Shown one piece after another: positions 16,983 to 26,156 of a DNA stretch of 64,000 bases. The translations under genes and the position numbers were made by a program. A model generated the notes under the pieces. It made no database searches. It had not been told where the DNA came from and saw only the letters and a list, made by a program, of their open reading frames with translations. Where the stretch lies: contig JAEUMY010000017.1 in assembly GCA_016791265.1 (NCBI GenBank), forward strand, positions 1 through 64,000. Reading direction: 5' to 3'. Position 1 is the stretch's first letter. Every line of letters begins with the position of its first letter. Source of the stretch: Betaproteobacteria bacterium. Its GTDB lineage: Bacteria; Pseudomonadota; Gammaproteobacteria; Burkholderiales; Usitatibacteraceae.

Positions 16983-17594
16983 TCAACGGTCGATTCTCCG
17001 CCACACCCTCCACGTTTCCTTGCCACGAAACACCTCGATGGAGTCGGTCGGCGTGCTGGCCGACTCCAGGGTGAAGCGGTCCCGCATCAAGTCCGCAAGC
17101 TCACCGGCGCGCAAGCCGAAGGGCGGGCCACGCTCGCTGTCATCGTCATAGAAGAAGCCGACCAGCCGCCCCGTCGGCTTCAGAAGCGCATGGCATCGCG
17201 CCGCCCAGTCCGACCATAGACGTCGGGGCAGGGCGCAGAGAAACGCGCGTTCATAAATGAGGTCGAAGCTCGCGGGCGTGAACGTGCCGCCAAAGAAGTC
17301 AGCCTGCACCACCTTGTCGGCGAGCGGGCCGAGCGTTCTTCGCGCGGCCTCCACCGCCGCGGGGCTGAAGTCGATGGCCAGCACGGGCCAACCCAACGCG
17401 GCGAAAAACTCCACTTCCCACGCTGATCCACAACCGGGAATGAGCACGCTTCTGGGCGCGGGTTCGGCTGCCGCCCAGCGCTTCAGCGATGCCGGCACGC
17501 CCCCCGCGTCCCAGGGCGAAAATTGCTCGCGGTAGCGCACGTCCCAGAAGTCGGCGGTGGCCGGGTCGTGTTTCGGAAACGTGGGTGTGTTCAT
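16983..17594 (-). CDS. TPMT-like SAM-dependent methyltransferase
   Basis: 203 residues from the start MNTPTFPKHDPATADFWD; the open frame reaches 17750, but homology begins here. The class I fold shows motif I as VLIPGCGSAWEV (about residue 48), an acidic strand end at LAIDFSP and the TPMT-family segment FDLIYERAFLCALP. The WDVRYRE...PWDAGGVP N-terminus is typical of thiopurine S-methyltransferase homologues, which in bacteria methylate thiols, selenium or tellurium species, or halides. The substrate here is unknown. Its stop lies at the truncation point of the hydrolase relic. Confidence 0.85.
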   Translation of the reverse strand: MNTPTFPKHDPATADFWDVRYREQFSPWDAGGVPASLKRWAAAEPAPRSVLIPGCGSAWEVEFFAALGWPVLAIDFSPAAVEAARRTLGPLADKVVQADFFGGTFTPASFDLIYERAFLCALPRRLWSDWAARCHALLKPTGRLVGFFYDDDSERGPPFGLRAGELADLMRDRFTLESASTPTDSIEVFRGKETWRVWRRIDR

Positions 17595-17615
17595 GCCGGT
17601 GTTCCACTCTGCCAC

Positions 17616-17627
17616 GCGAATATTCGC
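17616..17627. repeat. GCGAATATTCGC palindrome, copy 4
   Basis: In the 141-bp divergent promoter region between the methyltransferase and the peptidase-like hydrolase, 21 bp before the methyltransferase start. Confidence 0.95.
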
Positions 17628-17735
17628 GGCATTCGCGCCGGGTTTGCGGGGATTCGTCGCACGCCTTTGACAGTGTCGGGGCCGGCCCCGTACAGTCCGC
17701 CCAGTTTTCGCCCATCCATCGACATTCCCACCATC

Positions 17736-19268
17736 ATGCGAATCTCCCACTCCATTCTAGCCGCGGCCCTTGTGGCGTCGCTGACCGCGTGTGAGCGCGA
17801 CGCGACGACCACCAGCGCGGCCGGCAAAACGACTGCGACCGTCGCGATCGAACCGTGTCGCGTCAAAGGCTTCGACATCGAGATCAAATGCGCCAAGCTG
17901 CCCGTCTTCGAAGATCGCGAAGGCAAGCAAGGCCGCAAGATCGACATCCACGTCGCCATTTTGCCCGCCAAGTCGGATCGCAAGAAGCCCGACCCGATTT
18001 TCATTTTCGCAGGCGGGCCCGGACAAAGCGCGATCGAAGTCGGGCCGCGTGTTCTGCCGGCGCTGAGCCGGCTGAACCGCGAACGCGATCTCGTGTTTGT
18101 CGATCAGCGTGGAACGGGCAAGTCCAACAAGCTCGCCTGCAAGGTGGACGAACGCGATTCGCTGGAGGGCTTTGGCGCCGATGCCGAGGTGAAGGCTTTC
18201 ATCGAAGGCTGTCTCGCCGAGGCGCGGAAACATGCGGACCCCAGGCTTTACACCACCACACTCGCCTTGCAGGACCTGGACGACGTTCGCAAGGCGCTGG
18301 GCTACGACAAGATCAATCTCTGGGGTGCGTCCTACGGCACCCGCGCAGCGTTCGAATATGTGCGCCGGTTCCCGCAGCACACTCGCTCGGCGGTGCTGGA
18401 TGGCATGGCGCCGTTCGACATGGCTTTGCCGCTTTCTTTCGTGCTGGACAGTCATGCCAGTCTCGGCGCGTTGTTGCAGGCGTGCGCCAAGGAGGCCGGC
18501 TGCGCGAAGACCTTTCCCAACCTGGAAGCGGACCTCACCCAGTTGGTCAAGTCGCTGGATGCCAACCCGAGGCGCGTCACCGTGAATCATCCCCGCACGG
18601 GCGAGCCCATCAAGGTGCGCGTGACCGGCACGATGGTGCTGGGCGGCGTTCGCGGCGCGATGTATGCGCCGAATGCCGCCAGCGCCGTGCCCGCCGCCAT
18701 TCAGGCCGCCAAGGCGGATGACTTCGGCCCGCTCGCGGCGCTGGGTCTGGCGGTGGGTGGCGCGGTGATGGACGAGCTCGCGCTTGGCATGCATCTCTCC
18801 GTCGTGTGCGCGGAGGACTGGCCGTTGGTGCAAAAGGCGAGTGCTGCCGCCGTGCCGCGCGCGGGCCTCTATGGCGAGGAGCTCATCAGGGATCATCGCA
18901 ACATGTGCGCGGTCTGGCCGAAGGGGAGCATTCCCGCCGATTTCCACGCGCCGGTGAAGTCGGATGTTCCCATCCTGATTCTTTCCGGTGGTGTCGACCC
19001 CGCCACGCCGCCACGTCACGCCGAGGCGGTGCTGCCCGGCCTCTCGCGGGCCAAGCATGTCGTCGCCCCCAATATCGGCCACGGTGTGAGCCCCCAGGGC
19101 TGCGCGCCCGACCTCATCAAGCGTTTCGTCGAGGACGGCAATGCGGACAAGGTCGACGGCGCATGTCTCGCCAAACTGCCGCGCCCGGTCTTCTTTCAAC
19201 CTCTCGCGGTCGCCGCCGCACCCGGCAACCCGACCGACGTGCCAGCCGAAAAGGATGCGCAAAAATGA
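17736..19268 (+). CDS. Alpha/beta hydrolase lipoprotein, tripeptidyl aminopeptidase-like
   Basis: 510 residues from MRISHSILAA. A lipobox LTAC at about residue 19 predicts attachment to a membrane from the periplasmic side. The hydrolase domain shows FIFAGGPGQS (oxyanion region), FVDQRGTGKS, the nucleophile elbow GASYGTR and, near the C-terminus, the catalytic Asp in SGGVDPATPP and His in NIGHGVS, the arrangement of TAP/prolyl aminopeptidase (S33) enzymes. Its last codons overlap the ATG of the ABC ATPase gene by four bases (ATGA), so the three genes 17736-21246 form one translationally coupled operon. A periplasmic peptidase joined to an exporter suggests action on an exported or imported peptide, which is inference. 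Confidence 0.88.
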   Translation: MRISHSILAAALVASLTACERDATTTSAAGKTTATVAIEPCRVKGFDIEIKCAKLPVFEDREGKQGRKIDIHVAILPAKSDRKKPDPIFIFAGGPGQSAIEVGPRVLPALSRLNRERDLVFVDQRGTGKSNKLACKVDERDSLEGFGADAEVKAFIEGCLAEARKHADPRLYTTTLALQDLDDVRKALGYDKINLWGASYGTRAAFEYVRRFPQHTRSAVLDGMAPFDMALPLSFVLDSHASLGALLQACAKEAGCAKTFPNLEADLTQLVKSLDANPRRVTVNHPRTGEPIKVRVTGTMVLGGVRGAMYAPNAASAVPAAIQAAKADDFGPLAALGLAVGGAVMDELALGMHLSVVCAEDWPLVQKASAAAVPRAGLYGEELIRDHRNMCAVWPKGSIPADFHAPVKSDVPILILSGGVDPATPPRHAEAVLPGLSRAKHVVAPNIGHGVSPQGCAPDLIKRFVEDGNADKVDGACLAKLPRPVFFQPLAVAAAPGNPTDVPAEKDAQK

Positions 19269-20080
19269 TCGAGGCGAAAAACCTCTCCAAACACTTCAAG
19301 GTCAAAGGCAAACCTGACAAGGTGGCCGTGGCTGACGTGAGCTTCACCGCGCGAGACGGCCAGGTCACCGGGTTGCTCGGACCCAACGGCGCGGGCAAGA
19401 CGACCACGCTCCGCATGCTCTCCACCTTGATCGAGCCCACTGGCGGCGCCGGGCGCGTAGACGGCAAGGACATCCGCGCCGACGCGATGGCGGTGAAGGC
19501 CGCCATCGGCGTGCTCTCCGACGCGCGCGGTCTCTACACCCGCCTCACCGCCCGCGAGAACATCCGCTACTACGGCGAACTTCGCGGCATCACCGGCGCC
19601 ACGCTGGAGGCGCGCATCGAAAAGCTGGCCGCGCTCATCGACATGACCGAGCTCCTGGATCGCCGCACGGATGGTTTCTCGCAGGGCGAGCGCATGAAAG
19701 TGGCCATCGCGCGCGCGCTGATTCACGAGCCGAAGAACGTGATCCTGGATGAGCCCACCAACGGGCTGGACGTGATGACCACGCGGAGCCTGCGCGAATT
19801 GATCCGCAAACTCCGCGAGGAAGGCAAGTGCGTCGTGTTTTCGTCGCACATCATGCAGGAGGTGTCGGCGCTGTGCGATGACATCGTCATCGTGTCGCAG
19901 GGCAGGGTCGTGGCTCAGGGCGATGCCCAGCATCTGCTGGAGATCTCCGGCAAGGCTTCGCTGGAGGAAGCGTTCGTGCATCTCTCTGGCGAGACCGACC
20001 ACGCGCCCACGTCACCCACATCACCCACATCACCCGCTTCGACCCTTTCGCCGACCGCCAACCAGGGAATGATGCAATGA
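19265..20080 (+). CDS. natA: ABC exporter ATP-binding protein (NatA-like)
   Basis: 271 residues. Walker A is GPNGAGKTT (about residue 39), the signature is FSQGERMKVAIARAL (a QGE variant of LSGGQ), Walker B is NVILDEPTNGLDV and the switch His is in SSHIMQE. It powers the permease encoded immediately downstream (four-base ATGA overlap). In Bacillus NatAB exports Na+, but most proteobacterial relatives have unknown substrates. The C-terminal 35 residues are an unusual Thr-Ser-Pro tail encoded by a 9-bp tandem repeat. Confidence 0.88.
   Translation: MIEAKNLSKHFKVKGKPDKVAVADVSFTARDGQVTGLLGPNGAGKTTTLRMLSTLIEPTGGAGRVDGKDIRADAMAVKAAIGVLSDARGLYTRLTARENIRYYGELRGITGATLEARIEKLAALIDMTELLDRRTDGFSQGERMKVAIARALIHEPKNVILDEPTNGLDVMTTRSLRELIRKLREEGKCVVFSSHIMQEVSALCDDIVIVSQGRVVAQGDAQHLLEISGKASLEEAFVHLSGETDHAPTSPTSPTSPASTLSPTANQGMMQ
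20006..20032 (+). repeat. 9-bp tandem repeat in the natA tail
   Basis: Three consecutive units, CCCACGTCA then CCCACATCA twice, encode repeated Thr-Ser-Pro. A 9-bp period keeps frame, so copy number could vary without breaking the gene. Confidence 0.8.
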
Positions 20081-21246
20081 ACGCCTTTCGCACCATCTTC
20101 AAGAAGGAACTGGTCGACAGCGTGCGCGACCGGCGCACCATCGCCATGATCATGGTCGCTTCGATCCTCACCGGGCCGCTGGTGTTGATGATGTTGAACA
20201 GCTTCGTCGCGAAACTCACCGACAAGGCCGAGGCCAAGAAAGTGCAGGTGTCGGGCATGCAGCATGCGCCGACGGCCATCAATTTCTTTCAGCGGCAGGG
20301 CGCCGAGGTCATCGCGGCGCCGGATGACTATTTGCAGAAGGTGAAGGACGGCAAACTCGACGCGGTGGTCGTGTTCAAGGCCGGGTTTGAAGACCAGCTT
20401 CGCGCCGGCAAGCAGGTGGCGGTCGAGATGGTGTTCGACGATTCTCGCTCCGAGGCCGGCCCCTCCATCGGCCTCGCGCGCAGTCTGCTGAACGGTTTTG
20501 GCCGTGAGCAAGGTGTGCTGCGCCTCATGGCGCGCGGCGTGAGCCCGGACGTGACCAACGCGGTCAAGGTGGAAAACATCAACGTGTCCACGCCCAAGCA
20601 GCGTGCGGCCATGCTGCTCTTCTTCATCCCCATGACCACGCTCATTCTTTGCATCACCGGCGGCATGGCGGTCGCCATCGACTCCACCGCTGGCGAGCGT
20701 GAGCGCGGGTCGCTGGAGCCGCTCCTCCTGAATCCGGTGAAGCTCACCGAGCTGATTCTTGGCAAGTGGAGCGCGGTCTCGCTGTACGCGAGCGTGGTCG
20801 TGCTGCTGGCGATTCTGGGTTACGTGCTGACTTTGCTCTACATGCCGATCAAGCTCGAGCTGCCGATCAGCTTTGGCTGGCAGCAGTTCGGCCTCTTCAG
20901 CCTGATCGCCGTGCCGCTCGCCGCGATGCTGGGCGCGGTGCTGATGCTGATCGCCACCTTCGGCCGCAGCTACAAGGAGGCGCAGACCTACGCAAGCTAT
21001 GTCATCACCGTCGTGTCCTTCGTGCCCGCCATCGCCATCTTCGGCTCGGTCAAGGACGCGTTCTGGCAGCTCCTGGTGCCAGTGCTGGGCGCCAACATGG
21101 TGTTCATGCGCGTGCTGCGCGGCGACGCGGTGGGCCTCGAACACTTCGCCGTGCCGCTGGCGGTGAGCACGGTGGTGACGGTCGTCTGTCTCACCGTCAT
21201 CAGCCGGCTGCTCCGGAAAGAGGAAATCGTGTTCGGCAGAACCTGA
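20077..21246 (+). CDS. natB: ABC exporter permease (NatB-like)
   Basis: 389 residues with one N-terminal membrane helix, a large periplasmic domain (about 45-170), then five helices at about 180-385. The ABC-2 type signature is GERERGSLEPLLLNPVKLTELILGKW around residues 205-230. It is the partner of the ATPase with which it overlaps, giving the NatAB type of two-gene exporter. Its large extracytoplasmic loop is typical of NatB and of drug or peptide ABC-2 exporters. A short 19-bp gap separates it from the convergent kinase gene. Confidence 0.88.
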   Translation: MNAFRTIFKKELVDSVRDRRTIAMIMVASILTGPLVLMMLNSFVAKLTDKAEAKKVQVSGMQHAPTAINFFQRQGAEVIAAPDDYLQKVKDGKLDAVVVFKAGFEDQLRAGKQVAVEMVFDDSRSEAGPSIGLARSLLNGFGREQGVLRLMARGVSPDVTNAVKVENINVSTPKQRAAMLLFFIPMTTLILCITGGMAVAIDSTAGERERGSLEPLLLNPVKLTELILGKWSAVSLYASVVVLLAILGYVLTLLYMPIKLELPISFGWQQFGLFSLIAVPLAAMLGAVLMLIATFGRSYKEAQTYASYVITVVSFVPAIAIFGSVKDAFWQLLVPVLGANMVFMRVLRGDAVGLEHFAVPLAVSTVVTVVCLTVISRLLRKEEIVFGRT

Positions 21247-21265
21247 TTGTTCGCAGTCGCGCCGC

Positions 21266-22522
21266 TCAGACGACGATGAGCGCGATGCCGAGTATCACGA
21301 CCACGAGCGCCAGCGACGAAAGTAGCAAGAGCGGGCCGATGGGCAGGGCCGGACCCGGCATCGGGCCGGCCCGTGGCATTTTCGCGGTGAGGTCGAGCGA
21401 AATGCCGGGATGAGTGACGGGCGGTGAATCCGCGAGAGCCAGTGCCGGCATCGGGCCGGTGGCGGCAGGAACGCTGCGTTGCTCTCGCGTCGCCACGATC
21501 TCGTCTGTCGGCGCCGCGTCGACCACGGGGGGTGCCGCCTCCGTCGGCAAGCTGTTCGTGTTCACGCGGATGGTGGCTGCCTCGGGCTTTCCCTGGGCGA
21601 CCGGCTTGGGCGGCAGTTTGACCCGCCTTGACTCGGGCACCGGCGGCCAGTCGCGCGCTTCAATGTGCTTCACCGCCTCGTGCAGCGCACGGGCGAAGTC
21701 GCGCATGGATGCGAACCGCGACTCAGGCTCCTTGGCCAGCGCGTGCAGCACGAGTTCATCCAGTTTTTCCGGCACCAGCGGGTTGTGCGCGGACGGCGGG
21801 GGCGGCGGCGTGTTGACTGTCGCGTACATGATGGCGCTGATGTTCGGGCCCTCGAACGGACAGTCGCCGGTCAGCATCTCGTACAACACCACGCCGAGCG
21901 AGAACACGTCGGTGGCGCCGGTGACTTCTGTGCCGATGACCTGCTCGGGCGACATGTAGCGCGGTGAACCCAGGATCATGCCGGTGAGCGTCTTCACCTT
22001 GGACGCGGGCATGCGCGCGATGCCGAAGTCCATGATCTTCGCGACCAGGGCGTCGTTCGTCTCGGCCACCATGATGTTGGACGGCTTCACGTCGCGATGA
22101 ATGATGTCGCGCGAGTGGGCGAACACCAAACCATCGGCCACTTGCGCGGCGATGCTCGCGGCGATGGCGATGGGCAGCGGCTTGTCCGGCGCGATGAGGG
22201 TTTTCAACTCCTCGCCTTCGATGAACTCCATCGCCATGTAGGCGAAGCGGTCGGTCTTGCCGACATCGTAGATGGTCACGATGTGCGGGTGGTTCAACTT
22301 GCCGGCCGCCTTGATCTCCTGCGCGAAGCGGGCCTCGTACTCGGCCATGTCGCTCTGGTTGATTTGGAAATTGACCGTCTTGATCGCGACGACCCGTTCA
22401 ATCACCGGGTCGATGGCCTGATAGACGACACCCATCGCGCCGGTGCCCAGAATCTTGAGCACCTTGTAGCGGCCGATGATGTCGATGTCCGGCTGGATCG
22501 GGTCTTGGCTCATGGCGGTCAT
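21266..22522 (-). CDS. Hanks-type Ser/Thr protein kinase, membrane-anchored
   Basis: 418 residues, start MTAMSQDPIQPD overlapping the upstream stop by four bases; MSQDP nine bases later is an alternative. The kinase domain (about 18-275) has the glycine loop GTGAMGVVYQA, Lys in VAIKTV, the catalytic loop HRDVKPSNIM and DFGIARM, so it should be active. A Pro/Ala-rich juxtamembrane segment leads to a single C-terminal helix LLLLSSLALVVVILGIALIVV, leaving no extracytoplasmic sensor. It is coupled to the TonB-like gene upstream, so that protein may be substrate or partner (inference). Confidence 0.9.
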   Translation of the reverse strand: MTAMSQDPIQPDIDIIGRYKVLKILGTGAMGVVYQAIDPVIERVVAIKTVNFQINQSDMAEYEARFAQEIKAAGKLNHPHIVTIYDVGKTDRFAYMAMEFIEGEELKTLIAPDKPLPIAIAASIAAQVADGLVFAHSRDIIHRDVKPSNIMVAETNDALVAKIMDFGIARMPASKVKTLTGMILGSPRYMSPEQVIGTEVTGATDVFSLGVVLYEMLTGDCPFEGPNISAIMYATVNTPPPPPSAHNPLVPEKLDELVLHALAKEPESRFASMRDFARALHEAVKHIEARDWPPVPESRRVKLPPKPVAQGKPEAATIRVNTNSLPTEAAPPVVDAAPTDEIVATREQRSVPAATGPMPALALADSPPVTHPGISLDLTAKMPRAGPMPGPALPIGPLLLLSSLALVVVILGIALIVV

Positions 22523-23283
22523 CGCTTGAACTCGACATCGACGTCGTAGCGCCGCTGGTTCGCGCCGGGCGGGAATTTCCACCGGCTGAGCGATTCCATG
22601 ACGGCGCGGTCGAAGAGGCGCTGCGGATACGCGTTGAGAATTTCCACTGACATGACATTGCCCGCGGCGTCGATGGTGGCGCGCGCTTTCACCCGGCCCT
22701 GCGTGACGCCCTGACGCACGGCGGCGATGGGGAACTGCAACGGCTCGCGAGTGATGGGTTGCAGCGTTTGGCTGCCCGATTTCGGTGTCGCTGATTCAGT
22801 TCGCGGCGAGATGACTGGCGCGGCAGGTGTCGCGGGCTGGGCGGCGGGCGCCTCGACCGCCGGCCTCGGGGCCGGCTCGGGCTTGCGCGGCGGGCGCTTG
22901 GCGTCAGTCGCCGGGGCAACCGACTTGCGCGGCTCGGCAGGCTTGCGCTCCGCAGGCGCGGGTTTGGTCGCGACTGAACCAGGCGGCGACTTGGGCGCGG
23001 TGATCGGCGCAGGCGGTGGAGAAATCGCCGCCGGTTTCTCCGGTGCCGGCGCGGGGCGGGTCGCCGCGGGTGTCGGGACAGGCTCCGGACTGGCCGGCAT
23101 CATGACCGGTGCTTGCGCGACCGGCGCGGGTGTTGCGCGGGCGCGCAGCTTGTTCCAGAGGAGATAGCCCTCGAGCACCGCCACACTGGTCAGCAGCAGC
23201 GCGGCGAAGGCGACTTTCGCGGGGTCGTGCAGAAACTTCGCCAGTTCGCTCGGTGCGCCCTTTCGGGCCGGCTCACTCGACAT
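22519..23283 (-). CDS. TonB C-terminal domain protein
   Basis: 254 residues from MSSEPARKGAPSEL. One membrane helix lies at about 22-42 (AFAALLLTSVAVLEGYLLW), then a long Pro/Ala/Lys-rich periplasm-spanning linker (about 50-165), and a TonB-like C-terminal domain with REPLQFPIAAVRQGVTQGRVKARATID and RWKFPPG. It could energise outer-membrane receptors, but no ExbBD or receptor is nearby and the kinase partner is unusual. It may instead belong to the TonB-domain proteins with non-transport roles. Confidence 0.82.
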   Translation of the reverse strand: MSSEPARKGAPSELAKFLHDPAKVAFAALLLTSVAVLEGYLLWNKLRARATPAPVAQAPVMMPASPEPVPTPAATRPAPAPEKPAAISPPPAPITAPKSPPGSVATKPAPAERKPAEPRKSVAPATDAKRPPRKPEPAPRPAVEAPAAQPATPAAPVISPRTESATPKSGSQTLQPITREPLQFPIAAVRQGVTQGRVKARATIDAAGNVMSVEILNAYPQRLFDRAVMESLSRWKFPPGANQRRYDVDVEFKR

Positions 23284-23471
23284 GCCTTGGCGTCTCCCTG
23301 GTGCTTGGGTCTGGTTGTGCTTGTAGTGTACTGAAATGTGCCCGCGCTCCATAGCGCGCCGGGTCGCGTTGTTGAAGCAACTTTCGCTCATGCGTTTTGG
23401 ACAGCGCGAAAACTGCCACGCGTCGAGTGGCGAGACAGAACTTTCAGTCGGGCGAGGCATAATCCCGCCCG

Positions 23472-25433
23472 ATGACTCCTTTGCAGCGAATATTCGCACC
23501 TGACGGCCCGCTGGCCCAGGCCATTCCCGGCTTCCGCCACCGCGAACAACAGGTCCAGATGGCCGAAGCCATCGAATCGGCCATCGACAACTACCGCGTG
23601 CTGGTCGCCGAGGCCGGCACGGGCACGGGGAAGACCGTCGCCTATCTAGTGCCGGCACTGAGATCCGGCGGCAAGGTCATCATCTCCACCGGCACCAAGA
23701 CGCTGCAGGACCAGCTGTTCCATCGCGATCTCCCCATGGTGCGCGACGCGCTCGGCGTGCCGGTCACGGTCGCGCTGCTGAAGGGCCGGGCCAACTACGT
23801 CTGCCTGCATCACCTCGACACCGCCGTGGCCGAAGGCCGCTTCATGTCGCGCGAGGATGCGAAGCACGTCCACGCGATCAAGCGCTTCGCCGATCAGGGG
23901 CTGGCCGGTGGCAACACCGGTGACAAGGCCGAATGCGGCAGCGTGCCGGAGAGCGCCAGCGTGTGGGCGCAAGCCACCTCCACGCGCGAGAACTGCCTCG
24001 GCACCCAATGCAGCCGTCACGGCGAATGCTTCCTCATGAACGCGCGCAAGAAGGCGCTGGAAGCCGATGTGCTGGTAGTGAACCACCATCTCTTCTTTGC
24101 CGACCTCGTGCTGTCCGATGAAGGCGCCACGGAGCTGCTGCCGGCGTGCAACACGGTCATCTTCGACGAGGCACACCAGTTGCCGGAGACGGCGTCGATG
24201 TTCTTCGGCGAGAGCGTCTCCACCACGCAGTTGATCGAGCTCGCGCGAGACACGCGCATGGCCGCCATCGAGCACGCCAAGGATTTCGCGGCACTGCCCG
24301 ATGCCTGCGTCGAGCTCGACCGCGCGGTGCGCGACGTTCGCATCGCCGTGCCGGGCGAGAACCTCAAGCTGCCCGAGAGCGCCATCAGCCGCTTTCCCGA
24401 GTTCTTTCCCGCGCTCACGGCGCTGCAGGAAAAGCTCACCGAATTCCGCGCGCTGCTGGAAAGCCAGGCCGAGCGCGCACCGGAAATCCAGAACTGCCTC
24501 AACCGCGCGGATGACTTCGCCCAGCGCATCACGTCGTGGCGTGACACCTCGTACCAGGGTTTCGTGCGCTGGCTTGATGTGTTCCACCAGGGGCTGGTGC
24601 TGCAGCTCACGCCGCTGTCAGTCGCCGATCCGTTCCAGAAGCAGATCGAAGGCCGCAAGCAGGCGTGGATCATGACCAGCGCCACGCTGGCGGTGAAGAC
24701 GGATTTCTCGCTGTATCAGCGCGAACTCGGGTTGACCGACGAAGAGCGCGTGCGCACCGCCGGCTGGGCGTCGCCGTTCAATTACGAGGAACAGGCGCTG
24801 CTCTATGTACCCGAGCAAATGCCCGAGCCCAACAGCAGCGAATATTCGCTGGCGGTCGTGGAGAAGGCACTGCCGCTCATCGAGGCCAGCGGCGGCCGCG
24901 CGTTCCTCCTCTTCACCAGCCTGCGCGCCATGGATCGCGCAACCGATCTCTTGCGTGCGGAGTGGGAGAAACGTGGCTGGGAATATCCGCTGCTGAAGCA
25001 GGGCGAAGGCTCGCGGAGCGAACTGCTGGAACGCTTCCGCGCCGCTGGCAACGCCGTGCTCATCGGCAGCCAGTCGTTCTGGGAAGGTGTCGATGTGAAG
25101 GGCGAGGCGCTGTCGCTGGTGGTGATCGACAAGCTCCCCTTCGCCCCGCCCGACGACCCCGTCATGGCCGCACGCATCGATGCCATCAATCAGGCGGGCG
25201 GGAATGCCTTCATGGATTTCCAGCTGCCCCACGCCATCATCAGTTTGAAGCAGGGGGCGGGGCGCTTGATCCGGGATGAGGAGGATCGCGGGGTGTTGAT
25301 GATCTGCGATCCGCGGTTGATTTCGAAGCCGTATGGGAAGAGGATTTGGCAAAGTTTGCCGGGGATGAAGAGGACGAGGACTGAGTCTGAGGCCCAATTG
25401 TTCTTGAGCACAAAGTTTGCAAATTTGACTTGA
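23472..25433 (+). CDS. yoaA: DinG/YoaA-type Fe-S DNA helicase
   Basis: 653 residues. Motif I is AEAGTGTGKT (about 47-56), the DEAH box is VIFDEAHQLPE, and between them four cysteines (NYVC, AECGS, ENC and TQC or GEC) can hold the [4Fe-4S] cluster of XPD-like helicases. The C-terminal helicase motifs are QSFWEGVDVKGE and QGAGRLIRDEEDRG. The length and ending (CDPRLISKPYGKRIW) suit YoaA better than the 716-residue DinG. The role is unwinding of 5'-overhang or R-loop DNA during repair. The gene carries two exact palindrome copies. The last 15 codons are AT-richer, leading into the low-GC neighbour. Confidence 0.88.
   Translation: MTPLQRIFAPDGPLAQAIPGFRHREQQVQMAEAIESAIDNYRVLVAEAGTGTGKTVAYLVPALRSGGKVIISTGTKTLQDQLFHRDLPMVRDALGVPVTVALLKGRANYVCLHHLDTAVAEGRFMSREDAKHVHAIKRFADQGLAGGNTGDKAECGSVPESASVWAQATSTRENCLGTQCSRHGECFLMNARKKALEADVLVVNHHLFFADLVLSDEGATELLPACNTVIFDEAHQLPETASMFFGESVSTTQLIELARDTRMAAIEHAKDFAALPDACVELDRAVRDVRIAVPGENLKLPESAISRFPEFFPALTALQEKLTEFRALLESQAERAPEIQNCLNRADDFAQRITSWRDTSYQGFVRWLDVFHQGLVLQLTPLSVADPFQKQIEGRKQAWIMTSATLAVKTDFSLYQRELGLTDEERVRTAGWASPFNYEEQALLYVPEQMPEPNSSEYSLAVVEKALPLIEASGGRAFLLFTSLRAMDRATDLLRAEWEKRGWEYPLLKQGEGSRSELLERFRAAGNAVLIGSQSFWEGVDVKGEALSLVVIDKLPFAPPDDPVMAARIDAINQAGGNAFMDFQLPHAIISLKQGAGRLIRDEEDRGVLMICDPRLISKPYGKRIWQSLPGMKRTRTESEAQLFLSTKFANLT
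23486..23497. repeat. GCGAATATTCGC palindrome, copy 5
   Basis: Begins 14 bp after the A of the helicase start codon, in codons 5-9, read as Arg-Ile-Phe-Ala. Confidence 0.95.
24838..24849. repeat. GCGAATATTCGC palindrome, copy 6
   Basis: In the helicase gene, read as Glu-Tyr-Ser in a loop between the two helicase lobes. Confidence 0.95.
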
Positions 25434-25454
25434 TGAGAAGAATGGGAGCAATCG

Positions 25455-26156
25455 GTGAGCGATCAATCTTCAGCAGATGTTTACATCATGAAGGCGCACT
25501 GCAACACGTGTGGCGGTATGCGCAACCATGAACGTCTGAATAAGGTAGTCAAGCGTTGGAATGAAACTATTCACGACGGTTATCAAATTTCCGGCGCCGA
25601 CACTTACTTCTTGCTTGAGTGCAAGGGTTGCGAAAGCGTGAAATTGCTTCATCAGTCTTGGTTTAGTGAGCACACTGACCCTGACGGCGAACCGATCATC
25701 AACAGCGTCTACTACCCACCCTCAACGTTTAGGGCACGACCGCGCTGGCTCAACGATCTCGATATGAGCTTCAGCATTTCTGCTCTCGTCGGCGAGATCT
25801 ACCAAGCTATGCAGAATGATGCCCCTTCATTGGCCGCAATGGGAATCAGAGCAGTCATTGAGCAGATCATGGTGGAAAAGATTAAGGACAACGGATCTTT
25901 CGGCAGAAACCTCGCTGCTTTCAAGGATGCAGGATACATTTCAGAGGTGCAGCAGCGAACTCTCGAAGCTGCACTGGAAATCGGCCATGCAACTATTCAT
26001 CGCGCGTATCGACCTGAACCGAGTCAATTGGAGCTTGCCCTGGACATAATGGAAAACTTGGTGCACGTCATCTACGTACTCGATTCAAAGGTAGAGGACG
26101 CTGTAAGGCGAGTTCCTCCGCGCGGGCGTGCATCTGACGGACCGGAGAGCGCATGA
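25455..26156 (+). CDS. DUF4145 domain protein with zinc ribbon
   Basis: 233 residues from a GTG start preceded by GGGAG. A four-Cys zinc ribbon, HCNTCGG near residue 17 and LECKGCESV near 54, is followed by an all-alpha DUF4145 region (about 90-220) with MGIRAVIEQIMVEKI and LEIGHATIHRAYRP. DUF4145 proteins occur alone or fused to restriction and other defence nucleases, and their function is not established. Base composition is clearly lower in GC than both neighbours, and no palindrome copy lies in it, which suggests transfer. It overlaps the next gene by ATGA, so the two are co-translated. Confidence 0.8.
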   Translation: MSDQSSADVYIMKAHCNTCGGMRNHERLNKVVKRWNETIHDGYQISGADTYFLLECKGCESVKLLHQSWFSEHTDPDGEPIINSVYYPPSTFRARPRWLNDLDMSFSISALVGEIYQAMQNDAPSLAAMGIRAVIEQIMVEKIKDNGSFGRNLAAFKDAGYISEVQQRTLEAALEIGHATIHRAYRPEPSQLELALDIMENLVHVIYVLDSKVEDAVRRVPPRGRASDGPESA

